DNA of 60,016 nucleotides from Candidatus Fermentibacterota bacterium (GCA_030609965.1 JAUWSQ010000008.1:1-60016), one strand, 5' to 3'. Positions 43,229 to 52,577 are shown, counted from the first letter of the stretch. Made by a program: numbers and translations. The notes: generated by a model from the letters alone, not told the origin.

Positions 43229-44644
43229 ATGAGATCAAAGATTCTTGTGAGAATTCTGATAGTGCTGCTAGCCGCTTTTCTGATTCTCAGGATTCATCAG
43301 AGAGTCGAGACTTACAGGGTTCCCAGGGAATTCTGTCAATCACAGATAAGAACACTTGCTGAAGCGAATATCCAGCACATGTTTGAGATGGAAGGGACTC
43401 CAGCTCCCGATCTTGACAGCCTCCTCACATTTGCAAGAGACAACGGGTACTTCGAAACGTCCATGAGTAATGACAGCATAACAATCTCATTCAGGAACGG
43501 TAACACAAGGCAGGTTCTCATTCCGAATGAATGGAAGAATCTCTGGAACGCTACCGCGGTCCAGAACATTGATGATGAACTCAGAGCACTCCAGACTGCG
43601 CGCACAGACATCGAACGGGAAATAAGCGGTCATGAGGACCGACTGGGATTCACACTTGATTCACTCGTTGTTATCCGGGAAGTGTATATCCTTGAGTCTC
43701 CGGTCATCGAAGGCGAAGAGGAAGATGACGAAGACATCCTGGCACCCGGAGAATATTTTGATGACTCCCTGGGTTTCAGCGCTCAGTCCCTGATAGACAC
43801 TGAGGTACAATTGGCTGCCTCCATTGATTCCATGGGTTCTGTCCTTCAGAACTTCAATAATACTATTGCACCCTCCAGGAAAGACTCAGTCTCCTGCATC
43901 GTAGCTGCTGTATGTCCCTCGATATGGGAAGTTGGATACTACGATTCGGTTTACATATATGATTCGAAACTTGCACTCGGAACGCAATTCTCAATATCCT
44001 GCCCCAATTACGATAGACACGGCGGTATTGTTGGAGGATTCATCGAGAAAGATTACCCCGATTCCATGTTCATGGAACCGGACTGGTCCGAAACACAATT
44101 CGTATACAGTTTTCCCGAATACGCAGCCATGAGAAGGCTTCAGGCCTCAAGAGCCAACCTGATTCGAGTGGCCGAAGAGCAGGCAGCTTACCTTGCTCAG
44201 AGATATCCTTTGGTGATAACTCCCAAACAACCAGAGAATCTTGAAGTCAGTATCGATGAGCTTATCGATCCTCTTGGTGGAGATTACGTGTTCGAAGTTA
44301 TTCCAGATACCTCATACACATTCTATGAGAACCCCGACGCTCGTACGGCCAGAACAAGAGGGGATTCCGTATTCGTTCAATCCATGAAATTTGTTGCTTA
44401 TACAACGGCCGACCCCGAGACTTCCAGAGTCGATGTCTTCTTCTCTCATCCGATGACATTTCCAAGCCGCGCCGATGGAGCCGTCCCTGGAAGCAATGAT
44501 AATGTCACCGTTCTTATGAACTGGAAGCGTTCAGAGCTCGGAACGATTCAGATCGACGAACGGGAAGTTGATCTTCTGGATGAACCCACATGGGATTTCA
44601 TTAGATCCCAACCCTGGGCAGTCAGCACCACAGAGACAGATTAA
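43229..44644 (+). CDS. membrane-anchored protein of unknown function
   Basis: 471 residues; GGAGG 9 nt before the ATG. One N-terminal anchor (ILVRILIVLLAAFLILRI) is followed by a helical region with coiled-coil character (DDELRALQTARTDIEREISG), an acidic loop (EGEEEDDEDILAPGE), more helix (TEVQLAASIDSMGSVLQNFN) and a C-terminal mixed domain. A DPETSRVDVFFSHPMTFPSR stretch looks beta. Two internal segments (LCLVLP-like hydrophobics) are absent, so it is a single-pass extracytoplasmic protein. I do not recognise a family. It sits upstream of rpoZ and the PpiC lipoprotein in the same direction and may be envelope-related. Confidence 0.7.
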   Translation: MRSKILVRILIVLLAAFLILRIHQRVETYRVPREFCQSQIRTLAEANIQHMFEMEGTPAPDLDSLLTFARDNGYFETSMSNDSITISFRNGNTRQVLIPNEWKNLWNATAVQNIDDELRALQTARTDIEREISGHEDRLGFTLDSLVVIREVYILESPVIEGEEEDDEDILAPGEYFDDSLGFSAQSLIDTEVQLAASIDSMGSVLQNFNNTIAPSRKDSVSCIVAAVCPSIWEVGYYDSVYIYDSKLALGTQFSISCPNYDRHGGIVGGFIEKDYPDSMFMEPDWSETQFVYSFPEYAAMRRLQASRANLIRVAEEQAAYLAQRYPLVITPKQPENLEVSIDELIDPLGGDYVFEVIPDTSYTFYENPDARTARTRGDSVFVQSMKFVAYTTADPETSRVDVFFSHPMTFPSRADGAVPGSNDNVTVLMNWKRSELGTIQIDEREVDLLDEPTWDFIRSQPWAVSTTETD

Positions 44645-44755
44645 ACGACTGACTTCGGTTAATTTCTGGAACTCTCTGAATACTTGAGGGTATAGGTAGG
44701 AAATAGTTTAAACTGTGTTCTTCTCATTATTGTTTTTAATTCTACGGAGGTACAG

Positions 44756-44971
44756 ATGTCAGATGATTTCAAAGATATAGATATTATGGGGGAACAGACG
44801 GATAATCAGTATATACTGGCTCTTGCTATCGCCAAACGCGTAAGAAAGCTCAGGTCAGGTGCCCCCGCCCTGGTCGATGTTGACAATTCCAGAAGAAAAC
44901 CATTTCAAATTGCGATGGAAGAAATAGCCAAGAAGAAGATCCTGTACTCAGTAGATAACGATGATAATTAG
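44756..44971 (+). CDS. rpoZ: RNA polymerase omega subunit
   Basis: 71 residues. The core omega motif is visible: NQYILALAIAKRVRKLRSGA, then a variable loop, and RRKPFQIAMEEIAKKKILYS, as in RpoZ/RPB6. Omega helps assemble the beta' subunit. Compared with E. coli omega the tail is short. CGGAGG is 7 nt before the ATG. In Bacteroidetes-type genomes rpoZ is also often short and next to outer-membrane assembly genes, so the setting beside a PpiC lipoprotein is not strange. Confidence 0.85.
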   Translation: MSDDFKDIDIMGEQTDNQYILALAIAKRVRKLRSGAPALVDVDNSRRKPFQIAMEEIAKKKILYSVDNDDN

Positions 44972-45000
44972 CCGCTTAATACACTGAAAGGAAATTATAT

Positions 45001-46245
45001 ATGAGATTTATCTGTATTTTCGCAGGTATAATAATTCTTGCTGCCAGCGCATGTGGAACACAGGAACGGGTGGGCCGCGGCAGTGATACCGATACATCCC
45101 GTGTTCTTGCTACAGTAGGTGAAGTTGAGATCACCGAGAACATAATTAATGAAGAGCTGGACATGATACCTCCCTACCAGAGATCCTCCTTTGAGACTCC
45201 GGAGGGGAAAAGGCTTCTTCTGAATCATATCATCGAACGGGAACTTCTTCTACTTGAAGCTCAGAATCTGGGTCTCGAACGGGACTCTTTCGTAATAGCG
45301 CAGGTGGAACTTGCGATGCAGCAGGTTGAATCAGCCAGGGACAGGGCTCTCCTGCAGACATACTATCAGCAGGAAGTGGTAGATGCAGTTGTAGTACCGG
45401 AAGATGATATCCTTACCTACTACAACGACCATCTTGATGATATCTACTATTCGGAACCTCAGGTTAAGGTCTCTCAAGTACTTGTTTCATCCACAGAAAG
45501 TGCAGCCGAAGTGGCGGCAGCGCTGGAAGCTGGAGATACGTTTGAATCGGTCGCTGCAGCGTTCAGCGAGCATGCACCAACCAATGCTTCAGGCGGTGAC
45601 ATGGGTTGGGTTACTATTAACTCACCACTGCCATACCTCGGAGAACAGGCAGTCATTTCCGAAGCGCTGTTCGGGGCTGATATCGATGATATCGTCGGAC
45701 CCTTCGAAACGGCAATGGGTGTTCACTATTTCATGGTTACTGATATGAGGGATGAGGGCGCACGCCCTCTCGAAGAAGTAAGGGAATCGATCGAAAACAC
45801 CCTTAAGCCAACAATAGTCAATTCGTACTTCCAGGATACCGTTATCCCAAGACTTACAGAAAACTACGGTGTTACGATAAATGAGGATGCTTTCCTGCCC
45901 GATGAAAGCATGGATCCCGATTCGCTCTTCCAGTCAGCACAGAACCTGATGGAATCAAATCCTCAGTCAGCAGTTGAATACTTTAATTTGTTCATTCAGC
46001 GTTTCCCCGATCATGAGAATGCTCATCAGGCTCAATTCCTTATGGGTTTCACCCTTTCAGAATACATGGGTAATTATGAGAGGGCAGCTGGTGCTTTTCA
46101 GCAGCTGATAGATAACTATCCTGAATCGGATTTCGTTGACGACGCAGAATGGATGATCGAGAATATGGGTACACCTCCTGAAAGCCTTTTTGTCGAAACT
46201 GCTCCCGTATTGGACGAGGCGGTTACGGACTCTTCGGGAGAGTAA
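45001..46245 (+). CDS. PpiC-type peptidyl-prolyl isomerase lipoprotein with TPR tail
   Basis: 414 residues. The lipobox LAASACGT gives a lipid anchor. A SurA/PrsA-like N-terminal chaperone region (TVGEVEITENIINEELDMIP, IIERELLLLEAQNLGLERDS) precedes a parvulin domain (PQVKVSQVLV, FSEHAPTNASGGDMGWVTIN, VGPFETAMGVHYFMVTDMRD). The C-terminal ~90 residues hold TPR/YbgF-like repeats (FNLFIQRFPDHENAHQAQFL, FQQLIDNYPESDFVDDAEWM). It is likely a periplasmic folding factor for outer-membrane proteins, combining an isomerase with a BamD/YbgF-like scaffold. AAAGGA is 8 nt before the ATG. A terminator follows at 46264. Confidence 0.87.
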   Translation: MRFICIFAGIIILAASACGTQERVGRGSDTDTSRVLATVGEVEITENIINEELDMIPPYQRSSFETPEGKRLLLNHIIERELLLLEAQNLGLERDSFVIAQVELAMQQVESARDRALLQTYYQQEVVDAVVVPEDDILTYYNDHLDDIYYSEPQVKVSQVLVSSTESAAEVAAALEAGDTFESVAAAFSEHAPTNASGGDMGWVTINSPLPYLGEQAVISEALFGADIDDIVGPFETAMGVHYFMVTDMRDEGARPLEEVRESIENTLKPTIVNSYFQDTVIPRLTENYGVTINEDAFLPDESMDPDSLFQSAQNLMESNPQSAVEYFNLFIQRFPDHENAHQAQFLMGFTLSEYMGNYERAAGAFQQLIDNYPESDFVDDAEWMIENMGTPPESLFVETAPVLDEAVTDSSGE

Positions 46246-46263
46246 AAACTTCCCAGCCAATAG

Positions 46264-46297
46264 AAGAACCCGGGATCATTTTTCCGGGTTTTTCTTT
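46264..46297 (+). terminator. rho-independent terminator after the PpiC gene
   Basis: AACCCGG (46267-46273) and CCGGGTT (46284-46290) form a 7-bp stem with a 10-nt loop, followed by a T-rich run (TTTTTCTTT). It ends the transcript that includes rpoZ and the PpiC lipoprotein, separating it from 46366-48045. Confidence 0.85.
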
Positions 46298-46365
46298 ACC
46301 CTTTTCCGGAATCGCTGTATGACTCATATTCGCTTTATATATTTACTGCATCAGGGAGGAATCTA

Positions 46366-48045
46366 TTGAAGAACTGTATTCGTCTTTCACCTGTCATGGT
46401 GCTCATCTTTCTTGCTGCAATGATCATTGGATGCGGCCCGGTGAAGGATGAAGATTCACCGGAAGGCCTGACCGCCCTGGCGGAGAATGCATTCAATTCA
46501 GGTAACATTTCTGAATCTCTGAGGTACTACTCCAAGGCTATTGAAGACTTTCCGGAAAACCCTCTTTATTCCTCCTGGCAATTTGGAAGGGGAAGGTCCC
46601 TCCTGGCTATTGATCGGCTTGAGGAAGCATCGGAAGCGGCATCACTGGCGCTGCACAGCGCAATCGATTCGCATGGCAAAGCCATCGCAATGCTGCTCCT
46701 GTCGCAGATTGAAATAGAACAGGGATCATTCAGGAACAGTATTGAAACACTCTCGAACATGCGGCAGGATCATCTCGATCAGGATGAATCAGAATCAGCT
46801 GTGGACTTGTTACGTCTTGCACTTGGAAAAATAGACATGGGTTATCTTACAGCTGAACCTGGGGCAGGATGGACAGAGGTCTTCTTCCTCCTTGAATTGG
46901 AAAACAGATACGCAGCAGAGGGAAATACAGAAAGAGCCGTTTTGACAGGAATGGAGATAGACAGGCTCTTTCCCGAAGCTCACCAGCGATACGGCAGACC
47001 GGATATCGTAACCTCTCAAGACCGTTTCGTCGCGCTGGTTCTGCCCCTAACCGGCTCCGGCTCAACATACTCCGAAAGGGTCAGATCCGGTGTTGATCTT
47101 GCCTTCGATCGTTCATCGGGACTGTTCATTTCCATACCTACCGTCATTACCTTCGACTGCTCCGCAGACAGCACAAGTATCCTGGAAATAATGAATTCCC
47201 TGGGTTCTAATCCTGCCTGTCTTGCTGTTATAGGGCCGCTAACAAGCAGAAACGCTGAACTTGCAGCTCCTCTTGCCCAGAAGTGGTCCCTTCCAATGAT
47301 AACACCTGCAGCTACATCTTCCGGTTTGGATGATTACGGTGATTATGTGCACAGGCTGGTTGTATCACAGGGAGACGATGCAGCTGCTGTGGCTGAATAC
47401 GCTGTGCGAAATGCCGGCTGCAGAACGTTTGCAATAATTCATGAGTTCACCTCTGAATCGGTTGCCAATGCCGAGCAGTTCAGCTGTGTAGTTGAGGAAC
47501 TGGGCAGCGAGATCGTAGCAATGGAGGGATACGAATCAGGATCAACCGATTATAGAGACCAGATAAACGCCATGAAGTACCTGCACCCGGACGGTGTTTT
47601 TCTTCCTGTAGATGCGTGGGATGCTATTCAACTCGCTCCTCAACTCAGATTCTACAGAGTCGAATCTCAGCTCTTCGGAACATCGGGATGGGACGATGAG
47701 TTACTTCTGGAACAGGGTGGCGAATACGTTGAAGGTGCTGTATTCCCCGTTTCATTCGGGTCCGGCTCTATGAATCCCGCGACAGCAAGGTTTTCATATT
47801 TCTACCAACGGGAATACGATTCCCTGCCCACATTGCTTGCAGCCCAGGGATACGATACCGCGGAAATAATACTCACTGCGTGGCAGGGATCGATCCCATC
47901 TCGATCATCCCTGGAAAGCCATCTTGAAGGCCTGAACATATACTTCGGGGCCACAGGGATGTGTACTCTCGGCAGTGTATCTATCCCGCGTTCCGCTTTT
48001 CCTCTGGTCATGGTGATTGACGGAGAAATAGTAAGCATTGATTAA
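46366..48045 (+). CDS. LpoA-like lipoprotein: TPR plus type 1 periplasmic binding domain
   Basis: 559 residues from TTG 46366, with GGAGG 6 nt upstream. Lipobox MIIGCGP anchors it. The N-terminal ~200 residues are TPR-type (AENAFNSGNISESLRYYSKA, FGRGRSLLAIDRLEEASEAA). The C-terminal ~350 form a Leu/Ile/Val-binding-protein-like domain (FVALVLPLTGSGSTYSERVR, VIGPLTSRNAELAAPLAQKW, SQGDDAAAVAEYAVRNAGCR). This combination is that of LpoA, the outer-membrane activator of PBP1A, although ABC amino-acid binding proteins with TPRs also occur. No transport genes are nearby, so the LpoA-like role is favoured but not proven. Confidence 0.8.
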   Translation: MKNCIRLSPVMVLIFLAAMIIGCGPVKDEDSPEGLTALAENAFNSGNISESLRYYSKAIEDFPENPLYSSWQFGRGRSLLAIDRLEEASEAASLALHSAIDSHGKAIAMLLLSQIEIEQGSFRNSIETLSNMRQDHLDQDESESAVDLLRLALGKIDMGYLTAEPGAGWTEVFFLLELENRYAAEGNTERAVLTGMEIDRLFPEAHQRYGRPDIVTSQDRFVALVLPLTGSGSTYSERVRSGVDLAFDRSSGLFISIPTVITFDCSADSTSILEIMNSLGSNPACLAVIGPLTSRNAELAAPLAQKWSLPMITPAATSSGLDDYGDYVHRLVVSQGDDAAAVAEYAVRNAGCRTFAIIHEFTSESVANAEQFSCVVEELGSEIVAMEGYESGSTDYRDQINAMKYLHPDGVFLPVDAWDAIQLAPQLRFYRVESQLFGTSGWDDELLLEQGGEYVEGAVFPVSFGSGSMNPATARFSYFYQREYDSLPTLLAAQGYDTAEIILTAWQGSIPSRSSLESHLEGLNIYFGATGMCTLGSVSIPRSAFPLVMVIDGEIVSID

Positions 48046-48051
48046 TTCAAC

Positions 48052-48170
48052 TAGCCTGCATATCTCGCCAACCTTCTACTGCAGCGACGCATACAGCTGC
48101 GTCTACTTCGTTATACTCGCACATCCGTCCACGACGCTTCGAAACGAAGGCTGGTGAAATATGCAGGCTA
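48052..48170. repeat. long imperfect palindrome (element B) covering the ROK kinase start
   Basis: 25-nt arms 48052-48076 and 48146-48170 are inverted copies with 22 of 25 matches; all three differences are transitions. The 69-nt loop contains GACGCA-TACAGC-TGCGTC and the ACAGCTG/TATACTCGCA core shared with element C. The right arm includes the ATG at 48161, so a stem in the mRNA would bury that start codon. Confidence 0.75.
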
Positions 48171-49057
48171 ACAGCGGAATGCACTGGGGAATAGATATCG
48201 GCGGAACGACAACAATTATCGGTTATCTGAAACCGGATGGGTTCTTCAAAACGGCAACACTTGAAACCAATCCTATATCAGGACCGGACTCACTGCTCAA
48301 GAGTATAAGCAGGATAATTGACGAGACTGATCATGCTCCATATTCCGCAGGCGTCGGCATTGCCGGCCTTGTGGAGAGATCCGAGGGAATGCTTGTCTCT
48401 TCCCCGAACCTGCCCGGGTGGAAAGATTACCCAATACGCGGCAATCTCTCGAGCATGCTCAACTGTCCCGTTGCTATCGATAACGATTGCAATGTCTTCG
48501 CATTGGGGGCCATCGAATCATCCAGCATACCCGATTCCGGTCTCTGGTTGATGATAACTCTTGGAACCGGTATCGGCGGAACAATAATTCATGACGGCAC
48601 TATTCTATATGGATCAGGATACGCCGGTGAGTTCGGTCATATGGCGGTAGAGGCGTCAGGAAAGAAATGCCTGTGCGGGTCAACGGGATGCTGGGAGAAA
48701 TATGCGGCATCAGAAGCATTAATCGATTACTACAAAAAATACGCAAAACATGCTATATACATATCTCCAAAGGAGATAGCCCACCAGGCATCTTTGAAAC
48801 GCTATGCAGCTCTTAAAGCATTCGAGGAATTTGGAACCTGGCTGGGCATAGGTCTTACAAGCCTTTATCACTGCTTCAGTCCGGATGGTGTTTTCATGGC
48901 GGGAGGCCTGATGGGGGCATCAGAGTTCTTCCTGAAGCACGCTGAAACCGAGTTCCATAGAAGATGTACCCGCACCTGGAAAGTGAACGTACTTCCTTCA
49001 AGTTCCGATGCTGGAGCGGAAGGGGCCGCTATTATGGGAAGAAACCGGACCAAATGA
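48161..49057 (+). CDS. ROK family sugar kinase (glucokinase-like)
   Basis: 298 residues. The ATP-binding loop GIDIGGTTTIIGY starts near residue 10; the ROK repressor/kinase signature follows with DNDCNVFALG (catalytic Asp), LGTGIGGTIIHDG, and the zinc motif EFGHMAVEASGKKCLCGSTG in which His and the CxCGxxGC cysteines bind Zn. It phosphorylates glucose or a related sugar (N-acetylmannosamine or fructose are possible). ATG 48161 is within the palindrome and has only weak Shine-Dalgarno; ATG 48179 (MHWGIDIGG) may be the true start. It overlaps lptD by 4 bp. Confidence 0.88.
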   Translation: MQANSGMHWGIDIGGTTTIIGYLKPDGFFKTATLETNPISGPDSLLKSISRIIDETDHAPYSAGVGIAGLVERSEGMLVSSPNLPGWKDYPIRGNLSSMLNCPVAIDNDCNVFALGAIESSSIPDSGLWLMITLGTGIGGTIIHDGTILYGSGYAGEFGHMAVEASGKKCLCGSTGCWEKYAASEALIDYYKKYAKHAIYISPKEIAHQASLKRYAALKAFEEFGTWLGIGLTSLYHCFSPDGVFMAGGLMGASEFFLKHAETEFHRRCTRTWKVNVLPSSSDAGAEGAAIMGRNRTK

Positions 49058-51246
49058 CGATTTTCCTGTTGTTAATGACACTTTTTGCAATCGATACTGT
49101 AGAACCGGACAGTGTTTCAAGGGATTCGACCCTTACCGCAGAGAGACTTGAAACAATCGCCTACTCTGCCGACTCAATGGTCTTCTATCCGGACACGGGT
49201 GATCTAATACTGGTTGGATCTGCAAGCCTTGATTACCGGGATATGACTTTGAAATCGGATACCGTTGAATACTCAGCAGAAGATGAGATCATCACTGCCA
49301 TGGGTGAATCCGAACTTTTAGATCGTGGAGAAGCAGTATTCGGCAACGGGATGATTTACAGCATATCGACTCGAAAAGGACGCATAATAGATGCTGCTTC
49401 ACAGTACGAATTCGGTTTCTATACCGGTTCCACTATCACGAGAATAAGCCGTAATGAATTCAACATAGTTGATGCCAGATTCACTACATGCGATGAAGAC
49501 AGCATCCATTACTATTTCTACTGTCCCGTGATGAAAGTATTCCCTGATGATAAAGCTGTTGCCAGACCGGTGTACCTGTACATTGAAGACACACCAGTCC
49601 TCTATTTTCCATACTGGGTTTTCCCGATAAGACGAGGACGGCAGCCCGGATTCACAATGCCCAAATTCGGTCAGACAGCAAGGGACGGCAGGTTCCTCAG
49701 GGAATTCGGTTACTACTTCGTTTTTTCCGATTACGCTGACCTATGGGTTCATGGGGATATCATGGAGAAAACCAGGTTCGTACTGGCATTTGATGAAAGG
49801 CATAGTGTAAGGTACTTATGCAATGGAAACCTCCGAACTGAATGGAGAAGAGAATTCCTGACCCACCGTGACAGGTGGATGGTATTCGGCAACCATCTGC
49901 ATGATTTCCCGGACGGGACAACAGTTCGAGTACAGGGTGAGTTTCTAAGTGATAATTCCTACCTGGAAGAAACGCAGCAGAACCCCGAAGATCGTATGAC
50001 GGGAGAACTGCATTCCTGGGTCAGTGTAAACAGGTACTTCGGCAGGATGAGTTTCCAGGCGGCATTTGAACGGACGAGTTACCTGAATACTGATCCTGAT
50101 ACTATTCCCGGGGAGGTCGAATCCAACCAGGAGCTCCCTGACATCAGGCTTTCTCTCCCTTCAGCTCCCCTTTTCAGAGTACCTTCAGATCCTTCGCTTA
50201 TCCGCCCGTGGCACGGAATTTACTGGAATGCAAGTGCCCACTACCTTTCCAGAGACAGGAGAATGGAAGAATCAAGGGCAACGAATTCAGCGTTGAAACT
50301 GACTTCGGGCCTTACCGGGTCAAGCAGATTATGGGGCTGGCTTTCGATAGCACCTTCCATACATACCAGGGGAACCATATATGACCGTGACAGGAACGAT
50401 GAAAGTTACCCGTGGTGGCTGCATGGATCCGCGAACCTGTCGGTTTCAACTGATATCTATGGCATCTTCGGGACAAGACTCTTCGGCCTGGATGCTCTGC
50501 GGCACACCATTACTCCCAATGTCTCATTCCAGTGGGCGCCTGACCGGTACCTGAACAGAGATGGTCTGATGGATTCCGATTCAGCGGGATCCGAATACTA
50601 CACCTTCTCTGATTTCGGTCTTCCATCGTCCAGTCGAACTATCCTGTTCAGCCTTCGGAATAGACTGGAGGGAAAGATGTCGGAGAGGGACAGAATTACG
50701 CGTTTCGATATAGCATCACTTCATCTCTCTACATCTGTGAACCTCGAGGAGAGCGTGACACCATTTTCTCCCCTTTCAGCTACCCTTGATGTTTCTCCCT
50801 CTTCACGCTTCAGTATTACAGGAAACGGAAGCTGGGATATGTACGAGAACAAACTCACCAATCTATCCGTATCCTCAACCCTTCGCCTTTCCGGGTACGA
50901 CAGGACGCTTCTTCCCGATTCAGGTTCTACAAGAATCGGCATGCCTGTCAGAATGGTCATCTCTCACTACTACAGACACGGTCTTGAAGATACTGAGAGT
51001 ATCAGTAAGTTCCGCTTTTCCGCCTCTCTCGATCTGACACCGGGCTGGTCACTGGAGTACAGCGCATACTACGATGCATTGAATGAGGATTTCATCAACC
51101 AGAGTTACACTCTTCGCCGAGACCTTCATTGCTGGGAGGCTGTATTCGTCAGACATATTTCGGATGTGGACAGCGGATTCTATTTCAAGATCAACATAAT
51201 AGATATTCCGGATATAAAAATTGAACAGCATGTAAGTAACTTCTGA
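49054..51246 (+). CDS. lptD: LptD-like LPS assembly outer-membrane protein
   Basis: 730 residues from ATG 49054, an ATGA overlap with the ROK stop. A signal peptide (MTIFLLLMTLFAID) is followed by an OstA/LptA-like beta-jellyroll (ADSMVFYPDTGDLILVGSAS, LDYRDMTLKSDTVEYSAEDE) and then a long barrel (IEDTPVLYFPYWVFPIRRGR, QPGFTMPKFGQTARDGRFLR, many aromatic strand ends). LptD with LptE inserts LPS into the outer leaflet. No cysteines for the LptD disulphides are obvious; many non-proteobacterial LptDs lack them. Coupling to a ROK kinase is unusual and may be only positional. Confidence 0.88.
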   Translation: MTIFLLLMTLFAIDTVEPDSVSRDSTLTAERLETIAYSADSMVFYPDTGDLILVGSASLDYRDMTLKSDTVEYSAEDEIITAMGESELLDRGEAVFGNGMIYSISTRKGRIIDAASQYEFGFYTGSTITRISRNEFNIVDARFTTCDEDSIHYYFYCPVMKVFPDDKAVARPVYLYIEDTPVLYFPYWVFPIRRGRQPGFTMPKFGQTARDGRFLREFGYYFVFSDYADLWVHGDIMEKTRFVLAFDERHSVRYLCNGNLRTEWRREFLTHRDRWMVFGNHLHDFPDGTTVRVQGEFLSDNSYLEETQQNPEDRMTGELHSWVSVNRYFGRMSFQAAFERTSYLNTDPDTIPGEVESNQELPDIRLSLPSAPLFRVPSDPSLIRPWHGIYWNASAHYLSRDRRMEESRATNSALKLTSGLTGSSRLWGWLSIAPSIHTRGTIYDRDRNDESYPWWLHGSANLSVSTDIYGIFGTRLFGLDALRHTITPNVSFQWAPDRYLNRDGLMDSDSAGSEYYTFSDFGLPSSSRTILFSLRNRLEGKMSERDRITRFDIASLHLSTSVNLEESVTPFSPLSATLDVSPSSRFSITGNGSWDMYENKLTNLSVSSTLRLSGYDRTLLPDSGSTRIGMPVRMVISHYYRHGLEDTESISKFRFSASLDLTPGWSLEYSAYYDALNEDFINQSYTLRRDLHCWEAVFVRHISDVDSGFYFKINIIDIPDIKIEQHVSNF

Positions 51247-51371
51247 TTTATATTAATTCCAATATATAATTTGCTTATTTGTGTGTATTATAAATCCATA
51301 TCCACCCCCCCGTTGAATCACAATCATCGGTATAGCTTCATATATGACACAATTATAATTTTTTTCAGGGG

Positions 51372-51398
51372 TTGACATTAAGTTATCGACCTTATAGC
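51372..51398 (+). promoter_or_regulatory. possible promoter of the HU gene
   Basis: TTGACA (51372-51377) is a perfect -35. The best -10 candidates are TATAGC (51393-51398, 15-bp spacer) or slightly downstream TTATAG; neither is ideal. A poly-T run just upstream and A/T-rich DNA fit a strong promoter for an abundant protein. Confidence 0.4.
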
Positions 51399-51431
51399 TT
51401 AACGTTATAGTTGATGGGAGGGGGTGAACAA

Positions 51432-51704
51432 GTGACTAAAAAGGATCTGATAGCGCACGTTGCCGATAGTGCAGTAATCACCAAAAAACAAGCGGGTATT
51501 GCAGTAGATGCAATTCTTGATGGTATCAAGAATTCGCTCAGCAAAGGCAACAAAGTCAGTCTTGTAGGTTTTGGAACATTCTCAGTTAAGCATCGCCAGA
51601 GCAGAACTGGTGTTAAACCAGGAAGCAAAGATAAGATAAACTATCCTGCTAAGAATGTACCTAAATTCAAGGCCGGAAAAGGTCTTAAAGACGCCGTTCT
51701 TTAG
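51432..51704 (+). CDS. hup: HU family DNA-binding protein
   Basis: 90 residues from GTG 51432, preceded by GGGAGGGGG; the in-frame ATG at 51414 lies upstream of the Shine-Dalgarno and is rejected. TKKDLIAHVADSAVITKKQA, then VSLVGFGTFSVKHRQSRTGV and KINYPAKNVPKFKAGKGLKD match HU along the whole length, including the DNA-minor-groove arm. HU bends and compacts DNA. It stands alone with a promoter and a strong terminator. Confidence 0.95.
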   Translation: MTKKDLIAHVADSAVITKKQAGIAVDAILDGIKNSLSKGNKVSLVGFGTFSVKHRQSRTGVKPGSKDKINYPAKNVPKFKAGKGLKDAVL

Positions 51705-51718
51705 GGAATCATCATTCA

Positions 51719-51750
51719 GGGAGGCGGTTTCACTACCGCCTCCCGTTTTT
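51719..51750 (+). terminator. rho-independent terminator after HU
   Basis: A perfect 10-bp stem, GGGAGGCGGT (51719-51728) with ACCGCCTCCC (51735-51744), a 6-nt loop, then G and TTTTT. It is the strongest terminator seen in the window. Confidence 0.95.
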
Positions 51751-51764
51751 ACAGATAAAGTATT

Positions 51765-52574
51765 ATGCCACTAGATCTTTCGGTAATTATTACATCATTC
51801 AACAGTGCCGCGACTCTGGGAGTTACCATTGAATCCCTCCTGAAGTTGAATATTAATGAATCTCCATGTGAAATAATTGTAGTTGATAACGCATCATTGG
51901 ATAATTCTGCGAAAATCGCAGAGGGATACAGCCAGGTGACCCTGATCAGCTGTCCTTCAAACCTGGGTCTTGCCAGGGCGAACAATATCGGAGCCGACAG
52001 GGCTTCCGGAAGCAGTATACTTTTTCTTAATCCGGATACCATGATCCTGCCCGGAGCGCTTCATATTCTGATGAATTTTCAGTTGGACCATCCAGACGCA
52101 GCTCTTCTCGGTCCCAAAATGCTCGGTTCGGACGGTCTTATTCACTCCACTGCACGCACTTATCCTACATTACTGGATATCATCCTTAGGAGAACACTGT
52201 TAGGAAAGCTGCCGGGATCGCAGAAGCGTCTTCTGCAGCATCTCAATCCGGGAGATACGGACAAACCATCCATAGTGGACTGGCTTGTGGGAGCTGCTAT
52301 ATGGCTAACTCCGGCCGGAAGGGAAAGGATCGGACTGATGTCAGAAAAATACTTCCTGTATTTTGAGGATGTGGAATGGTGCATGCGCGCCACAGAAGCG
52401 GGAATGGGTGTCTGGTTCGTACCCGAAGCTGTGATCAGGCATGAAAGCAAAAGAGAAAGCGCAGGCGGATCCAGGAAGGCTCTCTGGTTACATTTGAGAA
52501 GTATGGTTAGATTTTTCAGTGAATATCCCCGTGCCATGATAAGTAAAAGCAGTACTGACCGCAAGAAGGACTGA
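51765..52574 (+). CDS. GT2 family glycosyltransferase (rhamnosyltransferase-like)
   Basis: 269 residues. GT-A fold with LSVIITSFNSAATLGVTIES, IIVVDNASLDNS, SNLGLARANNIGADRASGSS, ILFLNPDTMI (the DxD-like NPDT) and YFLYFEDVEWCMRATEAG. These are the marks of the WcaA/rhamnosyl-type GT2 branch that adds a sugar to lipid-linked O-antigen or polysaccharide precursors. It starts 15 bp after the HU terminator and is followed after 3 bp by the polyprenyl-phosphate sugar transferase, so the two work together in building a surface glycan (inference). Confidence 0.88.
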   Translation: MPLDLSVIITSFNSAATLGVTIESLLKLNINESPCEIIVVDNASLDNSAKIAEGYSQVTLISCPSNLGLARANNIGADRASGSSILFLNPDTMILPGALHILMNFQLDHPDAALLGPKMLGSDGLIHSTARTYPTLLDIILRRTLLGKLPGSQKRLLQHLNPGDTDKPSIVDWLVGAAIWLTPAGRERIGLMSEKYFLYFEDVEWCMRATEAGMGVWFVPEAVIRHESKRESAGGSRKALWLHLRSMVRFFSEYPRAMISKSSTDRKKD

Positions 52575-52577
52575 CTG

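Noticed and set aside
51411..51431. Upstream TTG/ATG start for HU
   Set aside because: The Shine-Dalgarno GGGAGGGGG lies downstream of these codons and points to GTG 51432, which gives a standard HU length.
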